Assembly: GCA_016712465.1 (NCBI GenBank)
Contig: JADJQZ010000001.1
Location: 6,448,001 to 6,512,000 of the forward strand
Reading direction: 5' to 3'
Origin: Candidatus Obscuribacter sp.
Lineage (GTDB): Bacteria; Cyanobacteriota; Vampirovibrionia; Obscuribacterales; Obscuribacteraceae
Length of the DNA stretch: 64,000 bases
A program made the translations under genes and the position numbers. The notes beneath the pieces were generated by a model. The model was not told where the DNA came from, made no database searches, and saw only the letters and a list, made by a program, of their open reading frames with translations. Positions 1-8,320 of this stretch are shown here, piece after piece. Position 1 is the stretch's first letter, and every line of letters begins with the position of its first letter.

Positions 1-347
1 AGAGTCTCTTTTCCCAATATCGTAAATTTTTTCGGTTCTCGCTTGGTCGGAACGTCTATATAGCTGGAAATAGCCGACTCGTCAAAATTGGAAAGGGGTG
101 CCGTCCATTCCAGCTTTTCACTATCGCGAAAACAGGAAACACGCCAGGTTGGGGCCTTAGCCAGAGCTATACCGCCGTTGGCAGTGTTGATGATTTTAAT
201 GGCGCTGGGAGCCACCATATAACGGTACTTGCCGGTGCCAAAATGCTCGCAATCGAACACCCAGACCGGTTGAGGCTCGGTTGCCGCCGCTGGGACAGTC
301 AGCAACCAGGCTAGAAGAAGTGGAACGAAGAGCCGAAATTTCTTCAA
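1..347 (-). CDS. Secreted protein of unknown function, C-terminus cut by window edge
   Basis: Reading leftward, an uninterrupted frame runs from a TTG at 347 to the window edge (115 codons seen). The N-terminus is a clear signal peptide: KKFRLF, a leucine-rich core and an Ala-x-Ala style end (VPAAA), so the product should be exported. The mature part begins TEPQPVWVFDCEHFG and contains two cysteines. I recognise no family. TTG 347 was chosen because GAGAAGG lies about 7 nt upstream; a GTG at 356 in the same frame is the alternative. The gene is divergent from the TPR gene at 539, and the 190-bp gap should hold both promoters. Confidence 0.6.
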   Translation of the reverse strand, partial: MKKFRLFVPLLLAWLLTVPAAATEPQPVWVFDCEHFGTGKYRYMVAPSAIKIINTANGGIALAKAPTWRVSCFRDSEKLEWTAPLSNFDESAISSYIDVPTKREPKKFTILGKET

Positions 348-538
348 ATTGAACACCTTCTCGGGTTACCCACCTGCCTCAAAAAAGCAAAATCGCTTGC
401 AAGATTAACATGGTCCATGACCGCACCAAGCAACCATTAAATTCCCCTGCCGCCTCTGGTAGTATGGTTTCTCCTCTTCCCCAAGCAAACTTTCTTATGC
501 TATACCCAAGATAAGGTCGAATCAGAGGTAACCCCAGT

Positions 539-1870
539 ATGCCGAGTGAGTCCCTGGAGATGCTGGAGCAGTTTCTAAAACTGCAAACAGCCATGCACGG
601 AGAAAGTAGCGTCGAGGTCGCAAAGGTTCTGGGAAGAATAGCCAACGTCTATTTCGGCAAGCGCGAGTATGCCAAGGCCGAGGGTCTCTTCAATAATGCT
701 CTCACCATAGCCGAGGCACAGCCGAAGCCATCCCAGACAATAATCCGGGAGTTTCGCAACAAACTCCGCCATATAGAGCAGGAACAACGCAACCAGCAGG
801 GTCATCCGGATGATAACGAATGGCTCAAGGTGAGCACCGATCGCATTCCTGTTTTCAGTGCCGAAAACGGACTCATGCCTTCTGCCAGCCCGTCCGCCAA
901 GGAGGCTAACCCCAAAGGGGGAGTGAGCAATAAAGTAATCGCCGATGCCAAGCTGCATATACACAAGCTGCAGCAGCTTGCCGGTCACGAGAGCCTGCAG
1001 GTAGCAGATGCCATGACTAAGCTCGCCGATCTCTATTGCCGCAGAGAAGAACTGGATGAAATGGAGCCGCTGCTCATAGAGGCGCTGAGAATGCGCGAAA
1101 AGCTTTGCGGAGAAAATCACCTGAGCGTCTCCACAGATCTAAAAAATCTTGGCAGACTCTATTATTTCAAACAAAAATATGACCAGGCAGAAGCACTATT
1201 GCAGAAAGCCCGGGTAATTAGAGAAGGTGCCCTGGGGCCGACTCATTCTTATGTGGCCGATGTGGCAGAGTGGCAGGCCCGCATCATGCGCAAGACTCAC
1301 CGCGTCGATGAAGCCCTCAAGTTGGAGAAATTTGTTTCCGACTGCCGGGAGCAAAACGTTTCAGACTGGGAACAACTCAAAACCCTGGGCAGCCAATTGC
1401 AGGAAGCCGGCAAATTGCTGGAAGCTCAAGCCATGTGGCTGGCTGCATTGGACGAATGTTCTGAGTTTCGCTTCGATGATCCCAGGCTCAGTCTCACCCT
1501 GGAAAATCTAGCCGAGATTTACTGGCGGCGCCGCAAGTACGACAAAGCCGAACCCCTCTGCAAGCAAATCCTGCAAATTGCCGAAAGCCTGCTTGGTCCC
1601 GAGCATAGCGATGTTGGTCTGGCAGCCAATAATCTAGCTATTCTCTGCGAAAGACAGGGCAAGCACTCCGATGCCGCCATTCTCTATCAGCAGGCCCTGA
1701 CTATTGCCGAGAACATTCTCGGCAACAGTCATCCGGACACGGAAATTCTCAGAGAGAGCCATGCCCGGGCCCGCTTCCAGGCTCTCAAACAGGTGGAACA
1801 AAAGCTGGAAGAATCCCACAAAGGCAGCCGCTGGAGCAAATCAGGCTGGTGGAAAGCCTACCAACAGTAG
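539..1870 (+). CDS. TPR-repeat protein, kinesin-light-chain type, cytoplasmic
   Basis: 443 residues with no signal peptide or membrane segment. Repeats of about 42 residues occur in three blocks (about 1-90, 140-260 and 285-430), with the typical pattern of tetratricopeptide repeats of the kinesin light chain / TPR_12 type, for example 'YDQAEALLQKARVIREGALG' and 'YDKAEPLCKQILQIAESLLG'. Repeated G-x-x-H turns (GENHLSV, GPTHSYV, GPEHSDV, GNSHPDT) mark the ends of successive units. Residues 95-130 are a low-complexity linker. Such proteins are protein-protein scaffolds; the partner is unknown. The start follows GAGGT at a spacing of about 9. Confidence 0.85.
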   Translation: MPSESLEMLEQFLKLQTAMHGESSVEVAKVLGRIANVYFGKREYAKAEGLFNNALTIAEAQPKPSQTIIREFRNKLRHIEQEQRNQQGHPDDNEWLKVSTDRIPVFSAENGLMPSASPSAKEANPKGGVSNKVIADAKLHIHKLQQLAGHESLQVADAMTKLADLYCRREELDEMEPLLIEALRMREKLCGENHLSVSTDLKNLGRLYYFKQKYDQAEALLQKARVIREGALGPTHSYVADVAEWQARIMRKTHRVDEALKLEKFVSDCREQNVSDWEQLKTLGSQLQEAGKLLEAQAMWLAALDECSEFRFDDPRLSLTLENLAEIYWRRRKYDKAEPLCKQILQIAESLLGPEHSDVGLAANNLAILCERQGKHSDAAILYQQALTIAENILGNSHPDTEILRESHARARFQALKQVEQKLEESHKGSRWSKSGWWKAYQQ

Positions 1871-1890
1871 ATTCCTGCTTGATAAATGCC

Positions 1891-2553
1891 TCAAGATAAG
1901 CCTCCGTCGATTTCAACGAAACGCAGGCGCAGCTTGAGGCGGCGCACATGGAGCAAACACTGCACGGTGAGGAGCTTATGGCACCGACCGGACAGAGCCG
2001 CTTCCAACTGGCTGCCAGTCAAGAAAGAAGCCTTGCGCAAGTCCTTCCTGGGAATGAAATAACCAAGATAGAAACGCGAGACTTCACCCAGCTTGCCGGC
2101 CAGATCTCCTGTGCCAAATGCGTAGACGGGAGGCTCCACAGCAATGGGCAGTTCCTTGAGAGGCACCACCTCCAGTGCAATTTTCAACTTACTCCTCCTG
2201 GCTATCTTCTCCAGGGTGGCCACCGTAGGCATCTTCCAATCGAGTATGAAAGCTGCCAGAGAGGCATAATCTACCTCGGTCTGATAAGCCACAAGATCAA
2301 TGAGCTCAAGAAGATCGTCGGTCTTATAGATGCGTAAAAGATCCTGCACCAGTGTTCTGGTGGCGCGAGCCAGATGCAGCTCGCACAACCGTTTAACGTA
2401 TTGTTTGCGGCTGCCTTGCAAGAGACCGGTCCATTGACCTTTCACTACCTGATAGCTCAGCTCGGCGATATAGCTTCTTTGAGCCGAGCCGACATGGCGC
2501 TCCGGCTTGAAAATAGATCTTGCGATTATGACTACATTGTTTTTTCCAGACAT
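1891..2553 (-). CDS. Hypothetical protein with a degenerate HTH-like segment
   Basis: The longest frame starts at 2724, but its first 57 residues are Arg/Cys-rich and unlike protein. ATG 2553 (MSGKNNVVIIARS) has GAGG 8 nt upstream and is preferred, giving 220 residues. I do not recognise the family. Around the middle, WKMPTVATLEKIARRSKLKI resembles the end of an XRE-type helix-turn-helix as found in HigA-like antitoxins (P-T-x-x-T-L-x-x-I-A), but no matching recognition-helix consensus is obvious before it. No signal peptide is present, so it should be cytosolic. It converges on the TPR gene ending at 1870, with 20 bp between stops. Confidence 0.55.
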   Translation of the reverse strand: MSGKNNVVIIARSIFKPERHVGSAQRSYIAELSYQVVKGQWTGLLQGSRKQYVKRLCELHLARATRTLVQDLLRIYKTDDLLELIDLVAYQTEVDYASLAAFILDWKMPTVATLEKIARRSKLKIALEVVPLKELPIAVEPPVYAFGTGDLAGKLGEVSRFYLGYFIPRKDLRKASFLTGSQLEAALSGRCHKLLTVQCLLHVRRLKLRLRFVEIDGGLS

Positions 2554-2940
2554 AAAACATACCTCGTGAAACTGGGTGCTCATGTCGCGGCAAAGAAAGC
2601 GGCCGGTACTGCCGACTGAACGGCGGCACCGGCAAAAAAACCGTGCCTCCAGGCAACTGCTCAAGAACCTCCTGAGACGGCAGCAAAAGACCCGCCAGCC
2701 TTGGATGCTCGCGGGGGAATTCAAAAGTGCTGCTCAATCAATTCTCTTGGGGGCTGTCCCTGAATTTTGGCTCCGGTTCCGGTCTGTCTTTGTGCGACTG
2801 ATAACGCCAACCTAGAAAATCGCCGCTGCCCCAGTACAGTCTTTTCGGCAGGCCTGGGCAAAATTTCCCTGGGGCTGTCACCATCAGCACCTTCGTTAGA
2901 CGGCTGTGAGAGCCGCCCCAGCCTTTCTCAGCTAGCGCCC

Positions 2941-2968
2941 TTGAAGAAAGTCGCGCAAGCCCTATAAT
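2941..2968 (+). promoter_or_regulatory. Sigma70-type promoter for the acetyltransferase at 2976
   Basis: TTGAAG at 2941-2946, a 16-bp spacer and a perfect TATAAT at 2963-2968. The ATG at 2976 lies 7 nt after the -10 box, so transcription would start at or within 1-2 nt of the start codon, giving a leaderless mRNA. No Shine-Dalgarno sequence precedes this ATG, which fits. Confidence 0.55.
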
Positions 2969-2975
2969 CTTTGCC

Positions 2976-3521
2976 ATGACACGTAAAAACACGATTATCG
3001 ATTGCGGCGATTTCACTATTCGCAGCCTGGTCAAAGCCGATGCCGATTCGCTCAGCGCCAATGCCAACGACTACGACATCTGGCTCAATCTGAGAGACCG
3101 CTTTCCCCACCCCTACACTCGTAAGCATGCCCTTGAATGGATCGACCTGGTGGGCAAGCCGGGCACCAGGGAAAACCCCCAGGTACACTTCGTCATAGAC
3201 GTGGAAGGTGAGGCAGCCGGGGGCATCGGCTTGCTCATGCAGACCGATGTCAGCCGGGTAGGAGGCGAACTGGGTTACTGGCTGGGCAAACGCTTCTGGG
3301 GGCGCGGCATAATGACCAGAGCCATAGCCGGCATGACCGACTGGTACTTTCAAAATCTGCCGATTACCCGCATCTACGCCCTGGTGTTCGATTATAACCA
3401 GCCTTCCGCCCGAGTTCTTGAGAAGTGCGGCTATACCCTGGAGGGACGATTGAAGAAGGCAGCCATCAAAGAGGGCAAAGTAATCGATGAGTTGCTCTAT
3501 GCCAGGGTCATACCGGACTGA
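2976..3521 (+). CDS. GNAT acetyltransferase, RimJ/RimL-like
   Basis: 181 residues, typical for the RimJ/RimL branch of the GNAT superfamily, which moves the acetyl group of acetyl-CoA to an amino group, often a protein N-terminus. Visible landmarks: N-terminal strand FTIRSLVKADADSL; central strands VHFVIDVEGEAAGGIGL and GGELGYWLGKRFWGRGIMTRA, the last carrying the acetyl-CoA pyrophosphate-binding R/Q-x-x-G-x-G/A-like stretch (GRGIMTRA); then ITRIYALVFDYNQPSARVLEKCGY, the classic 'N-x-x-S-x-x-x-L-E-K-x-G-F/Y' ending. Cytosolic. Substrate cannot be told. Probably translated from a leaderless transcript. Confidence 0.9.
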   Translation: MTRKNTIIDCGDFTIRSLVKADADSLSANANDYDIWLNLRDRFPHPYTRKHALEWIDLVGKPGTRENPQVHFVIDVEGEAAGGIGLLMQTDVSRVGGELGYWLGKRFWGRGIMTRAIAGMTDWYFQNLPITRIYALVFDYNQPSARVLEKCGYTLEGRLKKAAIKEGKVIDELLYARVIPD

Positions 3522-3691
3522 CGTAAGGCTCTAACCTGAAAAGGGTCGCTATAGCCCGAGAACAGGCGCGCAAGCTATCCCTTGAGGATTAGGGATGGGG
3601 AGCGGGGGGTATGAAGAGAGGGCGGGTAACTACCAGTATGGCGACTATGCCGGAATGACAAACCACCGGCAAAAACACAGGGGACAATATC

Positions 3692-4249
3692 ATGGCCGAG
3701 AAAGGTGACAGACTTCAGGTAGCAGGCGAGCATGTGAACACCGCCGGTAAAGGCGACAGGCTCGACCACAAGACAACAGCTGATGACGGCGCCTTACAAT
3801 GCCTGCAGGGCGACTGCAACCTGGCCCAGGCCGGCAATTCCACCCTGGCAAAACCAAAAGAAGCCTGCGCCAAAGGTGAAAAACCTGTGGTAGACATCAA
3901 GGCGGCCTACGGCTCCGATGAAGGCTTCCTCAGAAAAAGCCCACAAGAAATGCGATTCAATGCGGGATTGAAGCCAAATGCCAGCTCTGAAGAGTTATTC
4001 AATGCCATGGGTAAGCAAATTGCTGATTTCTACACCAACGCCAAACCGGGCGATAAAGCTCTCATGCAACAGAATTACGGGCTGGCGGACAAAGACTTTA
4101 CACCTGCCAAAGTAGCGGCCAGCATAGTAGACTCGCACCGGAAAGAATTCAATATGCCTGGCGCCAGTGCCTCAGAAATTGAAAAAGCTCTGCATAAGAG
4201 CATCTTGCATAAAATCAACACCTGCCAGATGGAAATTGACCCGGACTGA
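3692..4249 (+). CDS. Hypothetical hydrophilic protein, first gene of a two-gene unit
   Basis: 185 residues, soluble, without signal peptide; family not recognised. The N-terminal 60 residues are low in hydrophobic residues and contain a short internal echo (KGDRLQVAGEHV / KGDRLDHKTTAD); the rest looks helical (SSEELFNAMGKQIADFY, ASEIEKALHKSILHKINTC). Five cysteines are present. The ATG has GGGGA about 7 nt upstream. Its stop (4247-4249) is 2 nt before the GTG of the downstream TPR gene, so the two are almost surely co-transcribed and translationally coupled. Confidence 0.75.
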   Translation: MAEKGDRLQVAGEHVNTAGKGDRLDHKTTADDGALQCLQGDCNLAQAGNSTLAKPKEACAKGEKPVVDIKAAYGSDEGFLRKSPQEMRFNAGLKPNASSEELFNAMGKQIADFYTNAKPGDKALMQQNYGLADKDFTPAKVAASIVDSHRKEFNMPGASASEIEKALHKSILHKINTCQMEIDPD

Positions 4250-4251
4250 CA

Positions 4252-5898
4252 GTGACCAAGCTCAAAGTTGCCGCCATAGTATCAACGGTTGCCCTGGCAC
4301 TCTCTTTAGGAATTGCCCTCTACTGGCCCCAGCTTCAAAAAGGCTTGCCGCAAAAAGAGCAGACTGATCCCACTCTAGTAGAAATGCCGCCACCGGCTAG
4401 AGAAAGAGAAGACCACCAGCTCTTTTATGTTGGCTACAACCTCTTTGTGAGAGGCAAACTGGACGACGCCGAAGCCGTCTTTCGCCGCTCTCTCGGCATT
4501 AATCCTAAAAGTGCCGATGCGCACTATGGGTTGGCTTTCAGCGCCAATCACCGCGGCGATAAGCTGAAAGCTCTGGACGAATACAACCGGGCCATCGACT
4601 TAAATCCACGCCTGGCCGATGCCTACAACGACCGCGGCAATCTCTACATGAGCATGCACAATACAAGTGCCGCCCTGCGCGACTACAGCATAGCCATGCT
4701 AATCTGCCCCTGGAACGCCGCCAACTACGAGGACAGAGCCGAGACCTACCTGGAGAGAAAAGAGTATCTAAAAGTAATTGCCGACGCTACCAGGGCTATC
4801 GACCGCGATCCCAAACTAACACGAGCTTTCCAGTATCGCGCCGCAGCCTGGCAGGCTCTCGGTAAAAGTGCACAGGCCCTGGCTGATCTCGATATTGCCT
4901 GCAAAAACGAAAAGGAAACCAATTTCGCTCTATCGGCAAGAGCAAAGTTAAAGACTTCCATGAAGGACATCAAAGGCGCCATCAATGATTACGGTTTAGC
5001 CCTGGCCAGAAAGAAAGACGACCCTGCCATACTGAGAGACAGAGCCGGTCTCTACGCACAAATAGAGGATTATGACAGGGCCGTTGTCGACTGCAAACAA
5101 CTGGTAAAAATCTACAGCGACAGCCCGGAAGTGAAGGAATTTACCGAAGGTTGGCTCAGTCGACTGGAAAATCTGCGTTACGACAAAGCCCACGGTGATC
5201 TTACAGACGCTGAGCGATATCCGCTTCTGCTCTCGGCTCTTTACTGGCAGCGCATGAGTAAGGGCACCTACTCTCTTCTTGGTGGAAGCCCCGGCAAGGA
5301 AGCCAGGGATGAAGCAATCGACAGTCTGAAAGAAAACTATTCCGTCTACAACCGAAACGACCTGCTAAACATGCTGGAACATCTCATGCTTACAGGTGAC
5401 AGCAAAGGCTGGCAACTGGTCGGCAATGCCATCGACAGTGGTGCCAGTCATTTTCAAATTGCGGCCGCGCTTTCCAGTATCAGAAAGAGAAACGATGAAA
5501 ATTTAGATTTACTGCCGGTGCTGCAAGAAAAATACCTTCGCTACAAAGGAAAGGAGCTATTGGGCTGGGACCTCTGCCGCTACATTCTCGTAGCGAGAAA
5601 CGGCTATATTGCCGGTTTTCTTACGAGAGAAGAAGCGCTGGCAAGACTAAAAGCAGCTTCTCAAGTCTTACAAGATAAATTTACTTCCTACGAAGAGGTA
5701 GGAGAGAACATGCTCACAGGTAAGTCGGTCTTTTCGCAGGAGTCCTGGTCGGATGCCGGCAAAGAGATGCTTCCCATTTATGACTGGCTCAAAAAAGACA
5801 ACAACAGCCCCTGGAAACAGATACCCTTCAAAATTGCTCTGGTAACCCCGGATAAGCAAGAGCAACAAACCCCGAAGAGGTCTACTGAGGCTGATTAA
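4252..5898 (+). CDS. Membrane-anchored TPR protein
   Basis: 548 residues. The N-terminal segment VAAIVSTVALALSLGIAL is a membrane anchor or uncleaved signal, followed by a polar linker. About residues 55-290 are classic 34-residue TPRs ('DAEAVFRRSLGINPKSADAH', 'KALDEYNRAIDLNPRLADAY', 'ALRDYSIAMLICPWNAANYE' and so on). The C-terminal 250 residues are helical but not obviously TPR. It starts with GTG 2 nt after the previous stop without a good ribosome-binding site, which suggests coupling. The 3' end overlaps the convergent haemoglobin gene by 17 nt. Likely an extracytoplasmic scaffold; the partner is unknown. Confidence 0.85.
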   Translation: MTKLKVAAIVSTVALALSLGIALYWPQLQKGLPQKEQTDPTLVEMPPPAREREDHQLFYVGYNLFVRGKLDDAEAVFRRSLGINPKSADAHYGLAFSANHRGDKLKALDEYNRAIDLNPRLADAYNDRGNLYMSMHNTSAALRDYSIAMLICPWNAANYEDRAETYLERKEYLKVIADATRAIDRDPKLTRAFQYRAAAWQALGKSAQALADLDIACKNEKETNFALSARAKLKTSMKDIKGAINDYGLALARKKDDPAILRDRAGLYAQIEDYDRAVVDCKQLVKIYSDSPEVKEFTEGWLSRLENLRYDKAHGDLTDAERYPLLLSALYWQRMSKGTYSLLGGSPGKEARDEAIDSLKENYSVYNRNDLLNMLEHLMLTGDSKGWQLVGNAIDSGASHFQIAAALSSIRKRNDENLDLLPVLQEKYLRYKGKELLGWDLCRYILVARNGYIAGFLTREEALARLKAASQVLQDKFTSYEEVGENMLTGKSVFSQESWSDAGKEMLPIYDWLKKDNNSPWKQIPFKIALVTPDKQEQQTPKRSTEAD

Positions 5899-6277
5899 TC
5901 ATAAAAGTAGAGAAGTGCTCGAAGAAAGCATCAAGATCTGCCCTGTAGGGGGCAAACTCGGGCGTCTGATCAAGGGCTTTGTTCATGCTTTCCATCCAGG
6001 CATCACGCTCCGGCACACCTATCTTGAAAGGCATATGTCTGCCGCGCATACGAGGATGACCGCGTTCTTCAACATAGGCCTGACTGCCGCCGGTTCTATA
6101 GATTAAGTATTTGGCTAACTTGCTTTTAGCCTCGGTAAGGTCTTTTGGATAAAGTGGCCTCAAAATCGCACTGGCCTCTACACCCGCATAAAAATGCTCT
6201 ACAAGCCTGTAGAAAGGCTCTTCGCTACCTATGCCGGGATAAATGAGAGAAAGCGGATCCATAAAAAACTTGTACAT
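5882..6277 (-). CDS. glbO: Truncated haemoglobin, group II (GlbO-like)
   Basis: 131 residues, the size of the 2-over-2 truncated globins. The signature of group II is visible: GHPRMRGRHMPFKIGVPERD with the proximal haem-ligating His in RHMPF (about residue 81), followed by DAWMESM with the group II Trp at the G8 position (about residue 94). The N-terminal helix B/C region PFYRLVEHFY is also typical. These proteins bind haem and O2 and are linked to oxygen or reactive-nitrogen chemistry in the cytosol. Convergent with the TPR gene and overlapping its end by 17 nt. ATG 6262 is an alternative start. Confidence 0.92.
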   Translation of the reverse strand: MYKFFMDPLSLIYPGIGSEEPFYRLVEHFYAGVEASAILRPLYPKDLTEAKSKLAKYLIYRTGGSQAYVEERGHPRMRGRHMPFKIGVPERDAWMESMNKALDQTPEFAPYRADLDAFFEHFSTFMINQPQ

Positions 6278-6530
6278 CCTTTATTTCTTGGAAACCGACA
6301 GCTCACACATGCGCACTTTACAAGGCAGTGGTATGCTGAGTATGGCTGGCGTGGCATCTTTAGTTTAAATCAGGTTGAGTCAAAATCACTCAATCTCGAA
6401 GACTTACGTGGTGCTTTCGAAATCTTTTGGAAACATGCAAAGGTGACCTGGTGAACTCAGGCTGTCGCCCGAGAAGCATTGCTCGCGGTTTAGTAATACG
6501 GGTTTTTCTAAAATCAACAGACAAAGCACG

Positions 6531-6965
6531 ATGATAGAGAGCACAAGTAACACCCAAGAAGCTGTAACTGAGGCGGAAACCTCGGTCACAACTCAAAGAC
6601 ACAGTTTGACTAATTTGACCGGCAACGTGGATCTTTCTTGCAGTATCGTCCTTTCAATTTTCGCAAGCACAAACGAGCTTGCTATCAACCTCGATGTCCT
6701 GACCGAACCTGGTCATCCCTGTTACATGGCTCCCGAACCACCGGAAATCGCCTGTTACAGACCTGGCAAACTGGTCTTCCCCAATTTACGACGGGTCATC
6801 TCCAGAGAAACCAGGCTGAATGTCTACCCACCAGACAGCAATACCGGCACAGCCGATATGGGCGAATTACAGTCAGTCAAGCCGGAAGACGGAGAATACA
6901 TTCTTTGCGCCGATTTCGGTGTGTTGCGCATCCGCTCCGACGAGCCTTATCTGGATGTGAGTTGA
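6531..6965 (+). CDS. Hypothetical protein
   Basis: 144 residues with normal amino-acid use, unlike the overlapping frames. The N-terminal 30 residues are Thr/Glu/Ser-rich and polar; the rest looks like beta strands (LSCSIVLSIFASTNELAINL, YILCADFGVLRIRSD). No signal peptide or membrane segment and no family recognised. No convincing ribosome-binding site precedes ATG 6531, so the start is uncertain. The 250 bp between it and the haemoglobin gene show no gene or clear signal. Confidence 0.5.
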   Translation: MIESTSNTQEAVTEAETSVTTQRHSLTNLTGNVDLSCSIVLSIFASTNELAINLDVLTEPGHPCYMAPEPPEIACYRPGKLVFPNLRRVISRETRLNVYPPDSNTGTADMGELQSVKPEDGEYILCADFGVLRIRSDEPYLDVS

Positions 6966-7143
6966 CCGACTTACCAACTATCCAAAAAATCAGCCTCCTG
7001 GTAAAAAGATCTGGGGAAAACTCTATGGTTGCTTCTGGTTCGCGGCCATAAAATGAAACTCTAGCGGTTGATAAACAAAGCCGATTTCCAATCCCAAATC
7101 TTCCAACAAATTTCCTATTGCCGCCACGGGGGTGCTTTTGCCG

Positions 7144-8034
7144 ATGCCCGAGTCGACTAAACTTTTGCAAGCCTGGAAAATAATAGCCAGTCCGGATGCC
7201 GATGAAGAAGAATGGTTGAAAGCCTGCCAATTGGTGGGAGAAAGAAAAGCACCACCAGCGGTACTAAAGACAGGGCTCTTCGTAGACGAAGACTACAAAG
7301 CAAAAAAGACAAGAGAACTCTGCATGGAATCGGCTCTTTTGACCGGACGCTTAGGCGCCTTTCTCCTGGATGGTTTCTTCCTCATGGGCGCTTTCGGTCT
7401 ATACGCCATAATTACCGGTCACGCTTCCTTCCTAACCTTGAGCTTTCCAGAACTCTCCTTCCTCGGTCTGGCCGAAAATATCGGCCTGGCTTTCACTATG
7501 CTACCGCTCTGGCTGACAGCCTGGCTGACAACTCTCGGGCAAGGTTCAGTCGAACTGGCTACTACAACCTCAGACCCACAGGGCACCTTTGGTGTGTTCA
7601 TAGGTATCGGCGACACCATCAAACAAGCACCGACGCACTTGTTCTTTCTTCAACAATCCACTCTCTTCGGCGTCCTGGAACTGAAAACCTGGCTGGTTCT
7701 CTCCCTCTTCAGTTGGTTATATCGCGCCGGTTTACAAGCTTCGCCAATGCAAGCCACACCCGGAGAATTCCTCTTCGGACTAAAAATAACCACCAAAGAA
7801 GGCAAAAGGTTGAGCCTCAAACAAGCCACCCTCAGACACTTTGCCCGCTTTCTTTGTCCACTGAGCCTGGGAGCCGCCTACTTTCTTCCTCTAATAAATC
7901 AACAGCAAAAGTCAATTGAAGACATAGTTACAGGCACAAAAGTCTCCTCCGTAGACCAGCCAAGATTGGAAGAGGAACTGGACCTGCTGCCTTCCGCCCT
8001 CAAACAACAGCCCTTCCCCTACACATCAATGTAA
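7144..8034 (+). CDS. RDD-family integral membrane protein
   Basis: About 296 residues. The RDD family (PF06271) is recognised by the Arg and Asp of GRLGAFLLDGFFLMG in the first membrane helix and by the later ATPGEFLFGLKITTKEGKRL turn after a transmembrane segment, followed by LKQATLRHFARFL. Three to four further hydrophobic helices are visible (about 105-135, 180-200, 235-260). The role of RDD proteins is mostly unknown; some act in transport or ion homeostasis. ATG 7144 is favoured over the upstream GTG 7132 because GGGGG lies about 10 nt before it. The next gene starts 12 nt after the stop, suggesting an operon. Confidence 0.85.
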   Translation: MPESTKLLQAWKIIASPDADEEEWLKACQLVGERKAPPAVLKTGLFVDEDYKAKKTRELCMESALLTGRLGAFLLDGFFLMGAFGLYAIITGHASFLTLSFPELSFLGLAENIGLAFTMLPLWLTAWLTTLGQGSVELATTTSDPQGTFGVFIGIGDTIKQAPTHLFFLQQSTLFGVLELKTWLVLSLFSWLYRAGLQASPMQATPGEFLFGLKITTKEGKRLSLKQATLRHFARFLCPLSLGAAYFLPLINQQQKSIEDIVTGTKVSSVDQPRLEEELDLLPSALKQQPFPYTSM

Positions 8035-8045
8035 AGTCAGTAAAA

Positions 8046-8285
8046 ATGCCCAAAATACCCCTGGAAAACCAATTTATCTACCTCATGTGCCTGGTCATAT
8101 TTCTTGGCCTCGTCCAGCAGTATCAGGAAGGTTACTTTCACCGGCCCCTACCCTCGAAGGCAGCCATAAAAGACGCCCAGGCCGGCAATCTAGCCATTCG
8201 CATCTTCCGCCAAATGGACCTGGCCCGCAACATGGAGAGGCTGGAGCTGGAACGTCATTTACTCTTGTATGGCAGGGTAGAATAA
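8046..8285 (+). CDS. Small single-pass membrane protein
   Basis: 79 residues, 12 nt downstream of the RDD gene. FIYLMCLVIFLGLVQQY near the N-terminus is a transmembrane helix; the remainder is charged and helical (AIRIFRQMDLARNMERLELE). No family recognised. Close spacing suggests co-expression with the RDD protein and perhaps a partner role, which is inference only. The overlapping frames on both strands have poorer composition. Confidence 0.6.
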   Translation: MPKIPLENQFIYLMCLVIFLGLVQQYQEGYFHRPLPSKAAIKDAQAGNLAIRIFRQMDLARNMERLELERHLLLYGRVE

Positions 8286-8320
8286 GCTCTGTAGGCACAT
8301 AATTGTCATGAGAGTAAATA

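Noticed and set aside
575..1120. 181-codon frame antisense to the first TPR gene
   Set aside because: Shadow of the TPR gene; hydrophobic-poor random composition and no ribosome-binding site.
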